Shown: positions 25,234-34,583 of the stretch, piece by piece
Numbering within the stretch: the first letter of the stretch is position 1
Layout: each line of letters starts with the position of its first letter
Origin: CAWDMW01 sp963803575
GTDB lineage: Bacteria > Pseudomonadota > Alphaproteobacteria > Rickettsiales > UBA998
DNA: 64,000 nucleotides
Direction of reading: 5' to 3'
Assembly (NCBI GenBank): GCA_963803575.1
Contig: CAWDMW010000002.1
Coordinates: forward strand, 1,116,001 to 1,180,000
The notes under the pieces: model-generated
What the model saw: the letters and a program-made list of their open reading frames with translations, nothing else
Told to the model about the DNA's origin: nothing
Database searches by the model: none
Program-made: the position numbers and the translations under genes

Positions 25234-26151
25234 CTATGCACCTCTTCCCTGACCAAGCGCAGGTGCGTTGATGTTTGGTGTTTGTGCAGGTGCAATATTG
25301 CCCAGATTTGCCAATGCGACATCCTGACCTTGCTGATTTGGATCAATACCTGAACCATTAAAAGCATTCATGAGTTTGCCTATTGCTTCATTAAGCATTT
25401 CCTTAGCCTGCGTTCCAAATGCCATGAACGTTCCAAGCGTAGCAGCCATGCCACCCATCCCACGATCTTCTTCTTTGTTAGGGGCTTTTGCCTGATCTTC
25501 CATACGTTTGTTGAAATCGGCAACGCTCTCACCTGGTTGCGCATTCATCATATACTCGGCACCGGCTGTTTGCAGAGCCGCTTTATCCATGGCAGCGTCA
25601 ACTGCTTCACTTGACCCCGAATAACGGGCGTTAGCTTCTACTTGCTCCTGTGTTCCATGACCTGCAGCAGCTGCTTTTGCTTGCAACTCTACATCCAAAT
25701 CTTTTTCTGTGGTTGTTCCTGTATGACTTTTTAAGGCAATGCTACGATCATTTTTTGCTTCCATGTTATCAAGTGACGTTGATCGGTCTCCTGTTTCACG
25801 GCTCATATCTGCCTGTTTCGTGGAAGTCATGGCAGCAGCGGGGGCTTCATCGTCCCAGAGATTAGCTGAGGCAAAGACTTGTGGGCTATCTTGCGCTATG
25901 TCGGGAAACTGGGTGGTTTGCTCTTGCGCTACTTCAGACGTACTTATACCGGGCAATTCATCAAGTACTGTGGTGTCACCCATTGCCATACGCCCCATGC
26001 TTGAAGGATCCAAATCATTAATATTTATACCCGCAGATGCCAGAGTCTGTTCTATGTCACCACGCCTCTTCATTGCTTCGGGGTCTGTTCGCTCACCAAT
26101 AGCCATAAGGTCGAGAGCTGCGGTTGATAGCATGGGATCCATTTGTTTCAT
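25234..26151 (-). CDS. hypothetical 305-aa low-complexity protein
   Basis: This is a hydrophilic Ala/Asp/Gln/Met-rich protein without Sec signal or cysteine. Most of it appears disordered (about 1-215). The single ordered-looking part is RGMGGMAATLGTFMAFGTQAKEMLNEAIGKL (about 232-262), a Gly/Ala-rich helix that could insert in a membrane or pack in a bundle. The C terminus is Pro/Asn/Gly-rich. It converges on the hybrid kinase with 17 bp between. It has no visible homologue that I know and may be another exported protein or a regulator of the secretion locus. The reading frame is long and uses codons like its neighbours, so it is probably a real gene. Confidence 0.6.
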   Translation of the reverse strand: MKQMDPMLSTAALDLMAIGERTDPEAMKRRGDIEQTLASAGININDLDPSSMGRMAMGDTTVLDELPGISTSEVAQEQTTQFPDIAQDSPQVFASANLWDDEAPAAAMTSTKQADMSRETGDRSTSLDNMEAKNDRSIALKSHTGTTTEKDLDVELQAKAAAAGHGTQEQVEANARYSGSSEAVDAAMDKAALQTAGAEYMMNAQPGESVADFNKRMEDQAKAPNKEEDRGMGGMAATLGTFMAFGTQAKEMLNEAIGKLMNAFNGSGIDPNQQGQDVALANLGNIAPAQTPNINAPALGQGRGA

Positions 26152-26255
26152 TCTTCGCCTCTTTATCTATATCCTGTGTATTATACCATAATATAACGAA
26201 TACTACTAATATTTAATCAATATGCCATCAGTTCTTCGTTTCTTGGTGCATTACT

Positions 26256-27473
26256 TCAGTATAACTGCTTATGTCCCAACCGTAATCTTAAAGCATTTAA
26301 GCGGATGAATCCCTCAGCATCCCGTTGATTATAGACCTGATCTTCTTCAAAGGTAACGTGCTGGGCGGAATACAGACTATTGTCAGAGCGGCGGCCTTCA
26401 ATCATCACGTTGCCTTTATAGAGTGTCAATCGTACGTCACCGCTCACATGTTCCTGCGATGCGTCAATTAATGCTTGCAACATGTGACGTTCTGGTGAGA
26501 ACCAGTACCCATTATATAGCAATTCTGCATAACGCGGCATGATTTCGTCTTTCAAGTGCGCGGCACCGCGATCAAGGGTAATGGATTCTATCGCACGGTG
26601 AGCTGCCAGCAATATGGTGCCACCCGGTGTCTCATAGATACCACGCGATTTCATGCCAACGTAGCGGTTCTCCACAATATCAATACGCCCAACACCATGC
26701 TTACCACCTAAACGATTCAATTCAGTAAGCAGTTCAGCCGGTGTGTAGTCTATGCCGTTAATGGAAGTAGCGTCACCCTTTGCAAAGCCAATGGTAATGG
26801 TTTCACCTGCATCTGGTGCATCTTGGGGCGATACTGTCCAGCGATACATGGAAGGGTCTGAGGCCACCCATGGGTCTTCCAGTACTTTGCCTTCATACGA
26901 GATATGTAGCAGATTCGCATCCATGGAATAGGGGGCTTCATTGTGCTTGTCTTTAGCAACCGGAATCTGGTGCTGCATTGCATAGTCAATGAGTTTGGTG
27001 CGCGAATTTAACTCCCATTCCCGCCATGGTGCAATTACGTTAATGTCTGGTTGCAATGCATAATACCCGAGTTCAAAACGCACCTGGTCGTTGCCTTTTC
27101 CTGTTGCACCGTGAGACACGGCTTGCGCACCCAGCGTGCGGGCAATCTCTATTTGCCGTTTGGCAATAAGTGGGCGCGCAATGGAGGTGCCAAGCAAATA
27201 GATGCCTTCATAGAGCGCATTAGCACGAAACATGGGGAAAACATAGTCACGGACAAATTCTTCACGCAAATCTTCAATAAAGATATGTTCTGGTGGAATA
27301 CCCAGCAGCTGTGCTTTTTCGCGCGCAGGTTCCACTTCTTCTCCCTGACCCAGATCAGCGGTAAAGGTGATAACCTCCGCCTGATACGTATCTTGAAGCC
27401 ATTTGAGAATAACTGAAGTATCAAGCCCGCCAGAATAAGCGAGGACAATTTTAGAGATGGAAGAAGAAGTCAT
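26256..27473 (-). CDS. argG: argininosuccinate synthase
   Basis: This 405-aa enzyme of arginine synthesis joins citrulline and aspartate with ATP. The N-terminal pyrophosphatase-type P-loop AYSGGLDTSVIL is at residues 13-24. The blocks GQGEEVEPAREKA, TGKGNDQVRFE (about 124-134), APYSMDANLLHISYEGK and the C-terminal family sequence are in place. Length matches type 1 bacterial ArgG. The gene is divergent from the thioredoxin-like gene at 27543, with about 70 bp between. Nothing unusual is seen. Confidence 0.97.
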   Translation of the reverse strand: MTSSSISKIVLAYSGGLDTSVILKWLQDTYQAEVITFTADLGQGEEVEPAREKAQLLGIPPEHIFIEDLREEFVRDYVFPMFRANALYEGIYLLGTSIARPLIAKRQIEIARTLGAQAVSHGATGKGNDQVRFELGYYALQPDINVIAPWREWELNSRTKLIDYAMQHQIPVAKDKHNEAPYSMDANLLHISYEGKVLEDPWVASDPSMYRWTVSPQDAPDAGETITIGFAKGDATSINGIDYTPAELLTELNRLGGKHGVGRIDIVENRYVGMKSRGIYETPGGTILLAAHRAIESITLDRGAAHLKDEIMPRYAELLYNGYWFSPERHMLQALIDASQEHVSGDVRLTLYKGNVMIEGRRSDNSLYSAQHVTFEEDQVYNQRDAEGFIRLNALRLRLGHKQLY

Positions 27474-27542
27474 AAGTAATGTAGGTATCCTGAAACGGGG
27501 TCTTGTCTTGTGTTTTGTGCAGTGTCACGGTAAGGTGGTATC

Positions 27543-28196
27543 ATGAAGTATTTTGATCGCATAATCAATATGGTAATAATCGTTATCGTGCTTTTTGCCG
27601 CAATTTCTTATTTCGGTAATCGCGGTAGTTCAACGCCTTCTGTTACACGTCCGGACAATCAGACGCTATTATCAGCGCAGGCTCGCTCGCCCGTAGCAGA
27701 AAGTAATTACACACCGCAAGACATCGTGTTGAATGACGCTACGACACTGAAGGAAATGACGCTAGCGCGCTTTGATGCATGGCTAACTCTTTCGGCGACT
27801 AAACCTGTATTCTTTATGTTTTATGCATCGTGGTGTCCGCATTGCAAACGTATGTATGCAGATTTGAATCGTTTACATGCTCAATATGGCGATACCATAG
27901 AGTTCGTCACGATTTCTATTGATAACAACCCTATGAAAGCAAAAGAATTTTTGCAAAAGATGGCACCGGTACAATTGGGTACCTATGTGATTCGTAATGG
28001 CGCTGCTTACCGTGAGATAGGCGATATGCTACGCGCGCACAAACTTTCTTTTCAGGGTGGACAGTCCAATAATGTTAGTGTGCCGTATAATACGGTTTAT
28101 TATAAAGGTATTCCGGTGGCTGAATTTAATGGTGCATTGCCAACAAAAAATTTGGAAAACCTGCTACAAGACATTGCAGATAGTGTAAATAACTGA
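27543..28196 (+). CDS. membrane-anchored thioredoxin-like protein (CPHC)
   Basis: This 217-aa protein has an N-terminal membrane anchor (about 9-24, MVIIVIVLFAAISYF). The thioredoxin fold then begins near residue 75, with active site ASWCPHCKRM at about 95-104. The CPHC dipeptide is as in DsbA, but the order and length resemble TlpA/ResA-like periplasmic thioredoxins. The cis-Pro position is plausibly in the NVSVPYNTVYY segment. It should act on periplasmic disulfides, for example in cytochrome c maturation or oxidative protection. The partner is unknown, since no cyt c genes are nearby. It precedes ppa by 45 bp. Confidence 0.82.
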   Translation: MKYFDRIINMVIIVIVLFAAISYFGNRGSSTPSVTRPDNQTLLSAQARSPVAESNYTPQDIVLNDATTLKEMTLARFDAWLTLSATKPVFFMFYASWCPHCKRMYADLNRLHAQYGDTIEFVTISIDNNPMKAKEFLQKMAPVQLGTYVIRNGAAYREIGDMLRAHKLSFQGGQSNNVSVPYNTVYYKGIPVAEFNGALPTKNLENLLQDIADSVNN

Positions 28197-28241
28197 TATA
28201 GAGCGTATTAACTAATACGATACTCTTGAAGGAAATTACAT

Positions 28242-28784
28242 ATGGATATCACGAACATTCCAACTGGCAAAGATGCGCCGCATGAAGTTAATGTCATTAT
28301 TGAAGTGCCTATGGGGTCAAGCCCTGTCAAATATGAAGTAGATAAAGACTCCGGGGCATTATTTGTTGATCGTTTTGTGCATACGGCCATGTACTACCCA
28401 TGCAATTATGGTTTTGTTCCACACACCTTGTCTGGTGATGGAGATCCTGCCGATGTACTGGTTGTATCAACCTATCCGGTTATGTCTGGCGCGGTGATTC
28501 CTGCACGTCCTGTGGGCGTGCTGATTATGGAAGATGATGGTGGTATGGACGAGAAAATTCTGGCAGTCCCTACAAGTAAGACATTTCCTTTCTATGATGA
28601 TGTTGAAACCTATACTGACTTGCCAAAAATTTTGCTAGAGCAGGTACAACATTTCTTTGAGCATTACAAAGACCTGGAGAAAGGCAAATGGGTGAAGATT
28701 ATTGGATGGGAAGGAAAAGAGCGGGCAATTGAGTTGCTTCAAGAAGCGATTGATCGGGAAAAGCAGGTGAAGAACGCTGCTTAA
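28242..28784 (+). CDS. ppa: inorganic pyrophosphatase
   Basis: This 180-aa family I pyrophosphatase hydrolyses PPi to phosphate in the cytoplasm. The hallmark metal-binding motif SGDGDPADVLV is at about 65-75, with YPCNYGFVP just before and KDLEKGKWVKIIGWEG near the end. The length is the normal bacterial one. The start ATG at 28242 is preceded by GAAGG at good distance. It is essential in most bacteria and is intact here. The next gene is convergent. Confidence 0.97.
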   Translation: MDITNIPTGKDAPHEVNVIIEVPMGSSPVKYEVDKDSGALFVDRFVHTAMYYPCNYGFVPHTLSGDGDPADVLVVSTYPVMSGAVIPARPVGVLIMEDDGGMDEKILAVPTSKTFPFYDDVETYTDLPKILLEQVQHFFEHYKDLEKGKWVKIIGWEGKERAIELLQEAIDREKQVKNAA

Positions 28785-28791
28785 ATGATCG

Positions 28792-29814
28792 TTAAGGGAT
28801 TGCCATAGCAGGGGAATGTTCGCGCTGTTTTAGGATGGCCTCGCTAAATAACGTATTTGTAAAAGATGTTCCCTCAGCAAGCACGCGGTCAATGACTTGT
28901 CGTGTGTGCTTGGGTAAGCGTTGTTGCCATACGTGTTCAGCAGAAACCTCCGTTCGGTGTTCCGCCTGATACGTATGGGCGGCCTCAGAAAAACGTTCAA
29001 TGATCTTTTGTCCTAAAGAACTGGCATTAAATTCGGGGTGCCATTGCAGCCCTAAAATAAATTGGTCTGCATATATTCCGTCCTTTTCTGGTTCAATGGC
29101 TTCTGTTATCCCGCCATAGCCTTTAGCTGCTACCTGAAACCCTTCGCGCACCTTATTTATCGCCTGATGATGCAAGCTGTTTTCCAAATGCAATGAATCA
29201 GGTAACCCGTAACGTGCAGAAGGTATCCATGACTTGGAATGTTGGGCAATATCCAGCAAATTCGTGCCTTCCTGTAATTGGATGAGATGCACAGGCGTGT
29301 AAGGCGGGGTATGTTCCGTAGGGTTTTGATGACTGCCAAATGCGGCGTCTTCCATATGATCTAGTGATTGCATAAGCGTACCTGATTGCATTGTGTGTGT
29401 GCGATCAGGCGTTACGTTAATGCGCTGCATACCACCGCAAATACCCATAAGTGGAATATGTTGTTCTATTGCTTCCTGCACTAGCGCGGTTTCATATGTC
29501 ATGCGTTGCTTATAGGCAGGGTAGGCAGGATCAGTTTTTGTCGGGATATGCGTATCCCTACTGCGCGGTTGTCCGTAATCTTTTGGGTCAATGTCATGAT
29601 TATTACCCATAATCACAACCCCGCTCAAACTGTTTAACTGATCTTGAAGCGCGTCAGTGTCATGTTCCAAAATGACAGGGCACATGCCAGCATGTTCAAT
29701 TTGTAGTTTCATGGCAACCACACTTGCTGATCTGGGTGAGCTGCCACTTATGCCAATGACGGGAACATAAGAATGTTGATGCGCGTGTGTATGTTTTGAT
29801 ATATTGTTCATCAT
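28792..29814 (-). CDS. class I glutamine amidotransferase-like hydrolase (peptidase C26)
   Basis: This 340-aa protein has the nucleophile elbow GICGGMQRINV (Cys about 125) and the His/Glu pair in LQWHPEF (about 262). These place it in the peptidase C26 / gamma-glutamyl-GABA hydrolase family. The C-terminal extension of about 70 residues after HPEF is longer than in PuuD (254 aa). PuuD-type enzymes cut gamma-glutamyl amides in polyamine breakdown, but no puu genes are nearby, so the substrate is open. Many His residues (HTHAHQHS) are present at the N terminus. It converges on ppa with 7 bp between and diverges from the cyclo-ligase gene. Confidence 0.8.
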   Translation of the reverse strand: MMNNISKHTHAHQHSYVPVIGISGSSPRSASVVAMKLQIEHAGMCPVILEHDTDALQDQLNSLSGVVIMGNNHDIDPKDYGQPRSRDTHIPTKTDPAYPAYKQRMTYETALVQEAIEQHIPLMGICGGMQRINVTPDRTHTMQSGTLMQSLDHMEDAAFGSHQNPTEHTPPYTPVHLIQLQEGTNLLDIAQHSKSWIPSARYGLPDSLHLENSLHHQAINKVREGFQVAAKGYGGITEAIEPEKDGIYADQFILGLQWHPEFNASSLGQKIIERFSEAAHTYQAEHRTEVSAEHVWQQRLPKHTRQVIDRVLAEGTSFTNTLFSEAILKQREHSPAMAIP

Positions 29815-29878
29815 GTATGTGTAGTTGAATTGTAAAACACATTCAATTTATGTATAAATAAATATTCACATAAAAATT

Positions 29879-30442
29879 ATGGACAAAAAATCTTTACGCT
29901 ATACCTTGTTGCAAGCTCGCCAGTCGATAGATGAAAGTACACGTAACACGTTGGAAAATAGTGCTTGTGAGCATCTTTCCTCGCTTTTGTCTGCACTAAA
30001 ACCGTCCATATGCGGACTCTATATGCCGATCAAGCATGAAATATCTCCAATTAAAGTATGTACTATTATGGAAATACCGATCATATGGGCATTACCTGTG
30101 GTAAATATAGAGAAGCAGGTAATGCATTTTCATTTTTGGCAACGCGGTGATGCATTGCAGAAGGGAGCGTACGACATAACGGAACCTGTGCAACAGCAAC
30201 CTGTGATCCCTGACGTGGTGGTTGTTCCGTTGCTGGGAGTAGATGAGACAGGTGGACGACTTGGTTACGGTAAAGGGTATTACGACAAATATTTCACTTA
30301 CACAGCACCGAAAGCGCGCAGGGTGGGGCTAGCGTTTTCCTGTCAGGTGATAGAGTCCATACCAACAGAACCACACGACATGCCATTGCATGACGTGGTG
30401 ACGGACAAAGGCATTGTACAAATAAGCGCCGCTAATTATTAA
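29879..30442 (+). CDS. 5-formyltetrahydrofolate cyclo-ligase
   Basis: This 187-aa enzyme converts 5-formyl-THF to 5,10-methenyl-THF with ATP. The family motif VDETGGRLGYGKGYYDKYF is at about 120-138. The N-terminal K-x-LR pattern and LYMPIKHEI-P are also typical. Length is normal. Its 3' end overlaps the convergent small gene by 4 bp. In alphaproteobacteria this gene often sits near the 6S RNA gene; I did not recognise a 6S RNA in the 64 bp upstream, where only AT-rich promoter-like sequence is seen. Confidence 0.93.
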   Translation: MDKKSLRYTLLQARQSIDESTRNTLENSACEHLSSLLSALKPSICGLYMPIKHEISPIKVCTIMEIPIIWALPVVNIEKQVMHFHFWQRGDALQKGAYDITEPVQQQPVIPDVVVVPLLGVDETGGRLGYGKGYYDKYFTYTAPKARRVGLAFSCQVIESIPTEPHDMPLHDVVTDKGIVQISAANY

Positions 30443-30741
30443 AAAGAGCTACTATTGCCACGGCGTCGCATTTGAATACCAAATGTGCCATCTGGCCAGT
30501 AAGAGAGTATATCGCCATTGCGGGTAAAGACACCGCTACTTTCTGGTGATGTACTGATAAAGGCTACGGGTTGAATCATGCGGATACGTCGTTTAGCAGG
30601 TACTGTAACGATTTCTGGCGCACCTGATGCATCTTTTACAATAAAGTCACGGGGTACGTCATCGAGGTTGATGATGGTAATGGCAGCCATTGAAGAAAAC
30701 GGGAAACATAATAAGGATAAAAGCAGGATACGGATAAACAT
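30439..30741 (-). CDS. small exported hypothetical protein
   Basis: This 100-aa protein has a clear signal peptide (RILLLSLLCFPFSSMAA, cleavage near residue 19). The roughly 80-residue mature domain is predicted all-beta and ends RRRGNSSSF. The pattern TIINLDDVPRDFIVKD...VPAKRRIRMIQP suggests a small beta-sandwich. I do not recognise a family. It converges on the cyclo-ligase gene and diverges from the transglycosylase gene, with about 130 bp between that hold the promoters of both. Confidence 0.62.
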   Translation of the reverse strand: MFIRILLLSLLCFPFSSMAAITIINLDDVPRDFIVKDASGAPEIVTVPAKRRIRMIQPVAFISTSPESSGVFTRNGDILSYWPDGTFGIQMRRRGNSSSF

Positions 30742-30870
30742 ACCCTATTAGAATATGACAGTCGTGTGAAGAAAACCAGTATTTATTGAAAATATGACTG
30801 GATTTTCATGATAGTCCTAGGTAGCGTTAATGCTAAACTAACACAACGAAGGGTATATTCGCATACCATT

Positions 30871-31872
30871 ATGACAATATTTCGTACCTATAGCATAGTC
30901 GCTGTACTGGCTGTATCTTTATTATCCACTCCGGTTGATGCATTTAAATCATCATCCGCGCAACATGTGCTGGAAACATCTGGCATGTGCATCAAGGCAT
31001 TTACGCGTTCTGAAAGAAAATATGGCATTCCTAAGCACCTGCTAATGGCGGTGGCTAATACGGAATCAGGCCGCTATCACCCAAAGTTAAAGCGTGTAGT
31101 GCCATGGCCATGGACGCTGAATATTCATGGCAAGGGAAGTTATCATAATAATTATCATGACACTGTGACTGCCGTGAAGCGTGCTAAACAGTCAGGACAG
31201 AGAAGTATTGATGTAGGGTGTATGCAAGTGAATTTGAAGCATCACCCTGAGGCTTTCTCCAGCATTACTGAAGCATTAGATCCATCCTCAAATGTGGACT
31301 ATGCAGCTAGTTTCTTACGGAGCAATTTTGATGAGTTGGGAAGCTGGCCAAAAGCAATTGCCGCCTATCACTCGCGTAGCCCTTCGCGCGGCAGTAAATA
31401 TTATGCAATGGTCAAAAAGCGCTGGCGTGATGTGCGTCAGGCTATTGGTGGTTCGATGTTACAAGATACGGATTACATGACCGCAGGCGTTAACGTACGT
31501 CATTTGACTCCGTCAAAATATTCCAGTTTTGATATTGCTATGAGTGATGGATCTGGCACTCGTCAGAGTTATACAGGTGATACTGCGCCATTTGGTGTTG
31601 CTAAAAAACCTGCTCGTCATAATAGCATGAAGATTATTAAAGTGACGACCAAGCCCCGTGGGCGTGACGATATGGTGGTGACGGTAACACCTGTATCACG
31701 TGGAGAGGCTTCATCAAGCTTTGTAACCATGCCTTCTGTAAAGGGGAAACCACGCGTGGTGCGACCTGCGCCATTAATTGAAAAGACTCCAATTGAGAAG
31801 CCTACCCAGCAAGCTTCTGCGGAAAGTGGTTTCAACCGTATGCATACTCCCAATTTTATTTTTGGTCGCTAA
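30871..31872 (+). CDS. lytic transglycosylase, SLT family
   Basis: This protein of about 333 aa has its start chosen at 30871 (MTIFRTYS), because this gives a normal signal peptide ending PVDA. An upstream in-frame ATG at 30808 would only add 21 residues before it. The SLT domain is at about 45-175: RKYGIPKHLLMAVANTESG with catalytic Glu, VGCMQVNL and AIAAYHSRSPSRGSKYYAMVKKRW. The remaining 150 residues are Lys/Arg/Pro/Thr-rich and likely disordered. It cleaves peptidoglycan glycan strands in the periplasm, often to make room for secretion or motility machines. No such machine gene is directly adjacent. Confidence 0.88.
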   Translation: MTIFRTYSIVAVLAVSLLSTPVDAFKSSSAQHVLETSGMCIKAFTRSERKYGIPKHLLMAVANTESGRYHPKLKRVVPWPWTLNIHGKGSYHNNYHDTVTAVKRAKQSGQRSIDVGCMQVNLKHHPEAFSSITEALDPSSNVDYAASFLRSNFDELGSWPKAIAAYHSRSPSRGSKYYAMVKKRWRDVRQAIGGSMLQDTDYMTAGVNVRHLTPSKYSSFDIAMSDGSGTRQSYTGDTAPFGVAKKPARHNSMKIIKVTTKPRGRDDMVVTVTPVSRGEASSSFVTMPSVKGKPRVVRPAPLIEKTPIEKPTQQASAESGFNRMHTPNFIFGR

Positions 31873-31966
31873 ATTTCCTCAGCACCGATGATAATGATAG
31901 GCAGGATTCAGCAGAAGCGAATTGTCTCTTGTATCTTTCGCATCTGGAGATTATATTGAGCATACT

Positions 31967-32164
31967 ATGGAATATGCACATCCCAACACTATCGCGCCTG
32001 AACAAGGTTTTGAAAGCCTGATGGTTTCCAGCAGAAAAGTTGCCTGTGATGGAGGCGGTGGCGCGCTTGGGCATCCGCGAGTGTTTCTCAAGATGGAAAT
32101 GAACGAGACATCGGTGACCTGCCCCTATTGCAGTCGTCGCTTCGTCTATCAGCCCGCATCGTAA
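31967..32164 (+). CDS. zf-CHCC zinc-finger protein (NDUFS6-like)
   Basis: This protein of about 65 aa has its start placed at the ATG at 31967; a TTG at 31922 is possible. It carries VACDGGGGALGHPRVFLKM and CPYCSRRFVY, the C-x8-H-x-C-x2-C zinc site of the zf-CHCC family. This family is widespread in alphaproteobacteria and is homologous to the mitochondrial complex I accessory subunit NDUFS6/Ndufs6. It probably serves in respiratory chain assembly or stability. It is followed 15 bp later by the HIG1-domain gene, another mitochondrial-type respiratory factor, so the pair may work together. Confidence 0.88.
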   Translation: MEYAHPNTIAPEQGFESLMVSSRKVACDGGGGALGHPRVFLKMEMNETSVTCPYCSRRFVYQPAS

Positions 32165-32179
32165 CGTAAGTCACTACTC

Positions 32180-32371
32180 ATGTCATTTTTAGTCATTCTC
32201 ATGTTTATCGCTATGGTAGCAACGTTTCTGGTTATGGCTGCGGGCATTATGCTGATGGCAAGCGGTGGCGAAGCAAATCGCAAATATGGTAATAAGCTTA
32301 TGCAGTCGCGTGTTTGGCTGCAGGCTATTGCTCTTGGGTTATTGGGACTTGTGTTTTTTACAGAGAGTTGA
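32180..32371 (+). CDS. HIG1-domain twin-transmembrane protein
   Basis: This 63-aa protein has two membrane helices (about 2-27 and 45-61) joined by the conserved HIG1 loop NRKYGNKLMQSRVWLQ. Eukaryotic relatives (Rcf1/HIGD) are cytochrome c oxidase assembly and supercomplex factors, and alphaproteobacteria carry short versions. It follows the zf-CHCC gene by 15 bp, in the same orientation. The family is clear; the exact bacterial role is inferred from homology. Confidence 0.86.
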   Translation: MSFLVILMFIAMVATFLVMAAGIMLMASGGEANRKYGNKLMQSRVWLQAIALGLLGLVFFTES

Positions 32372-32421
32372 TACATCTCATTGCATCTATCCGTTATTAG
32401 CAACGTGCAAGAGGTACCGCA

Positions 32422-34133
32422 ATGAACCATCCCATAGACGAGGCATTACTGAATGCTGATGACCCCTACAGACGTAGTGAACAAACTTTTCCGGTGCTGT
32501 CACAGGAGCATGTCTATTGTATCAGTAAGTACGCTAAGCGCAAGTCTTGCAAAAAAGGCGAAGTGAACGCGGTGATCGTCACGTAGACTGCTTTATTATC
32601 TTATCCGGATGTATTGAGATTTACGAGCATCAACTTGATGGTACATCAGTGTTTACGGTGCATTGCAAACATCAGTTTACCGGAGAGATTGACCTGTTTA
32701 ACAATAGGAAAGTGCTTGTTGGTGGTCGTATGGGAGAAGATGGCGAGTTATTGCAAATTTCTCGTAAAGACTTTCGTCGTTTGATGATTGCTGAGCCAGT
32801 GATTGGCGAAATTATGATGAGAGCATTTATCCTGCGCCGTGTTGGGTTATTGTCCCATACGCAAGGCGGCGCCATGTTACTGTATCGCATTGAATGTGCG
32901 GACACTGTACGGATAAGACGTTTTTTACAACGTAACGGTTATCCGGTCAAACTGCTTAATTGTACAAAAGATGAATGTGATAATGTGCTAAAGACGCATA
33001 ACGTTGATGCTTCGCGTCTTCCTGCTGTCATCATGCATCATGATGATGATATTGCCTACCAGCCAACCAATATGGAGCTTGCACGACATTTGGGTCTGGA
33101 TGAAGATATAGACACCAGTATCTGCTACGACGTAGCGATTGTTGGTGGAGGGCCTGCCGGATTGTCAGCGGCTGTGTATGCGGCATCAGAGGGGTTGAAC
33201 GTGCTGCTACTGGAACAGGAAGCACCGGGTGGACAGGCAAGCACCAGCTCAAAGATAGAAAATTATCTGGGATTTCCTACAGGCATTTCTGGTCAGGCAT
33301 TGGCCGGTAGAGCGCAGATTCAGGCGATGAAATTTGGTGCCAGAGTATTGTTGCCCTATACCGTCTGTTCCATTAACTGCGATCAGCCGGGCATGTATCG
33401 TTTAGGCTTATGTAGCCGCGATACTATCCGCGCAAAATCAGTGATTATTGCCAGCGGGGCGCGTTATCGCAAACTCGGGTCGGATAATGAACGTCACTTT
33501 GAAAATGCAGGTATTCACTATGCAGCCACTGCGTTGGAAGGAGATATGTGCAACGGAGAAGAAATTATTATTGTTGGCGGTGGTAACTCTGCCGGACAAG
33601 CGGCTATTTTCCTAAGTGGACGTGCAAAGCATGTACATCTGGTGATACGTGAACAGTCATTGGAATCGTCTATGTCTAATTATCTGGTAGAGCGGATTGA
33701 AGCTTCACCTAATATTACGCTACATTCACATACCCATATTACTGACCTGGCAGGAGATGGTTGGTTAGAGAACGTGACCATGCAGCATAACAAGTCCGAT
33801 GAGAGCAAAACATACACCATCAGGCATGTATTTCTGATGATAGGAGCTGTGCCGCATACAGACTGGCTGAAAGACTGCGTTACACTGGACAAACGCGGGT
33901 TTGTATTGACAGGTGGAGATGTTATCAGTCAAGATCCTGAGAAATGGGCGAAAATGGATCACTCACCAATGATGTTTGAAACAAGTCGCAGAGGTATTTT
34001 TGCTGTAGGCGATGTGCGTGCAAATTCAGTAAAGCGGGTGGCATCTGCTGTGGGTGAGGGGGCTATTACGGTCAGTCATGTGCATCAATATATGGCAGAT
34101 ATTCCAAATACGCTCAAGGAAGAAGCTGCGTAA
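32422..34133 (+). pseudogene. cNMP-binding / thioredoxin-like / thioredoxin-reductase-like fusion, frameshifted near residue 50
   Basis: The intact design is a cyclic-nucleotide-binding domain, a glutaredoxin-like middle domain (about RIRRFLQRNGYPVKLLNC ... LPAVI) and an FAD-dependent reductase (IVGGGPAGLSAAVYA, VGGGNSAGQAA, FAVGDVRANSVKRV). The ATG at 32422 opens the right N terminus (HVYCISKYAKRKS-KKGEV) but stops at 32583. The next frame resumes at once with ERGDRHVDCFIILSG. Relatives have a few extra residues at this junction, so a small out-of-frame deletion around 32562 is likely. A downstream start at about 32547 could still make a protein of about 528 aa. The reductase domain lacks the CxxC of true TrxB, as usual for this group. 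Confidence 0.8.
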
Positions 34134-34583
34134 GTGCGCGTTGCTCGAAGCATCGTTGGTTCTTTAGGGCTATGGTTATGCCTGATATGTTACGCGTTTG
34201 CTGATGATTCTACTCGGGCGCTAACCATTCATATGCAACATGGTGGACAGCACGCATTAATGGTGGATGTTGCTGACACGGAAGAAAAGCGGCAAGCGGG
34301 ACTAATGCACCGCCCGGCGCTTGCACAAAACACTGGTATGCTTTTCGTCTATGAGTCATCTCAGTTGGTTCATATGTGGATGAAGAACACTTATATTCCG
34401 TTAGATGTATTATTTATCTCGTCTGACGGTACGGTTATGCATATCGTAGAGCATATGCAACCACACGACTTAACGCCTCATAGTTCCATCCATCCTATAC
34501 ACTATGCATTAGAAATGAATGCTGGTACAGTGAAACAGTATGGTGTGACTATTGGAGATAGCGTCACGTTTAAGGAGACATAA
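34134..34583 (+). CDS. DUF192 family exported protein
   Basis: This 149-aa protein has a GTG start at 34134 directly after the preceding stop. The signal peptide ends near YAFA. The DUF192 core is complete: VADTEEKRQAGLMHRPALAQNTGMLFVYES, MWMKNTYIPLDVLFI, ALEMNAGTVKQYGVTIGDSV. The family is a small beta-barrel, usually exported, of unknown function; some members are linked to the outer surface. It is followed with no gap by a second, diverged member of the same family, a tandem duplication. Confidence 0.9.
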   Translation: MRVARSIVGSLGLWLCLICYAFADDSTRALTIHMQHGGQHALMVDVADTEEKRQAGLMHRPALAQNTGMLFVYESSQLVHMWMKNTYIPLDVLFISSDGTVMHIVEHMQPHDLTPHSSIHPIHYALEMNAGTVKQYGVTIGDSVTFKET

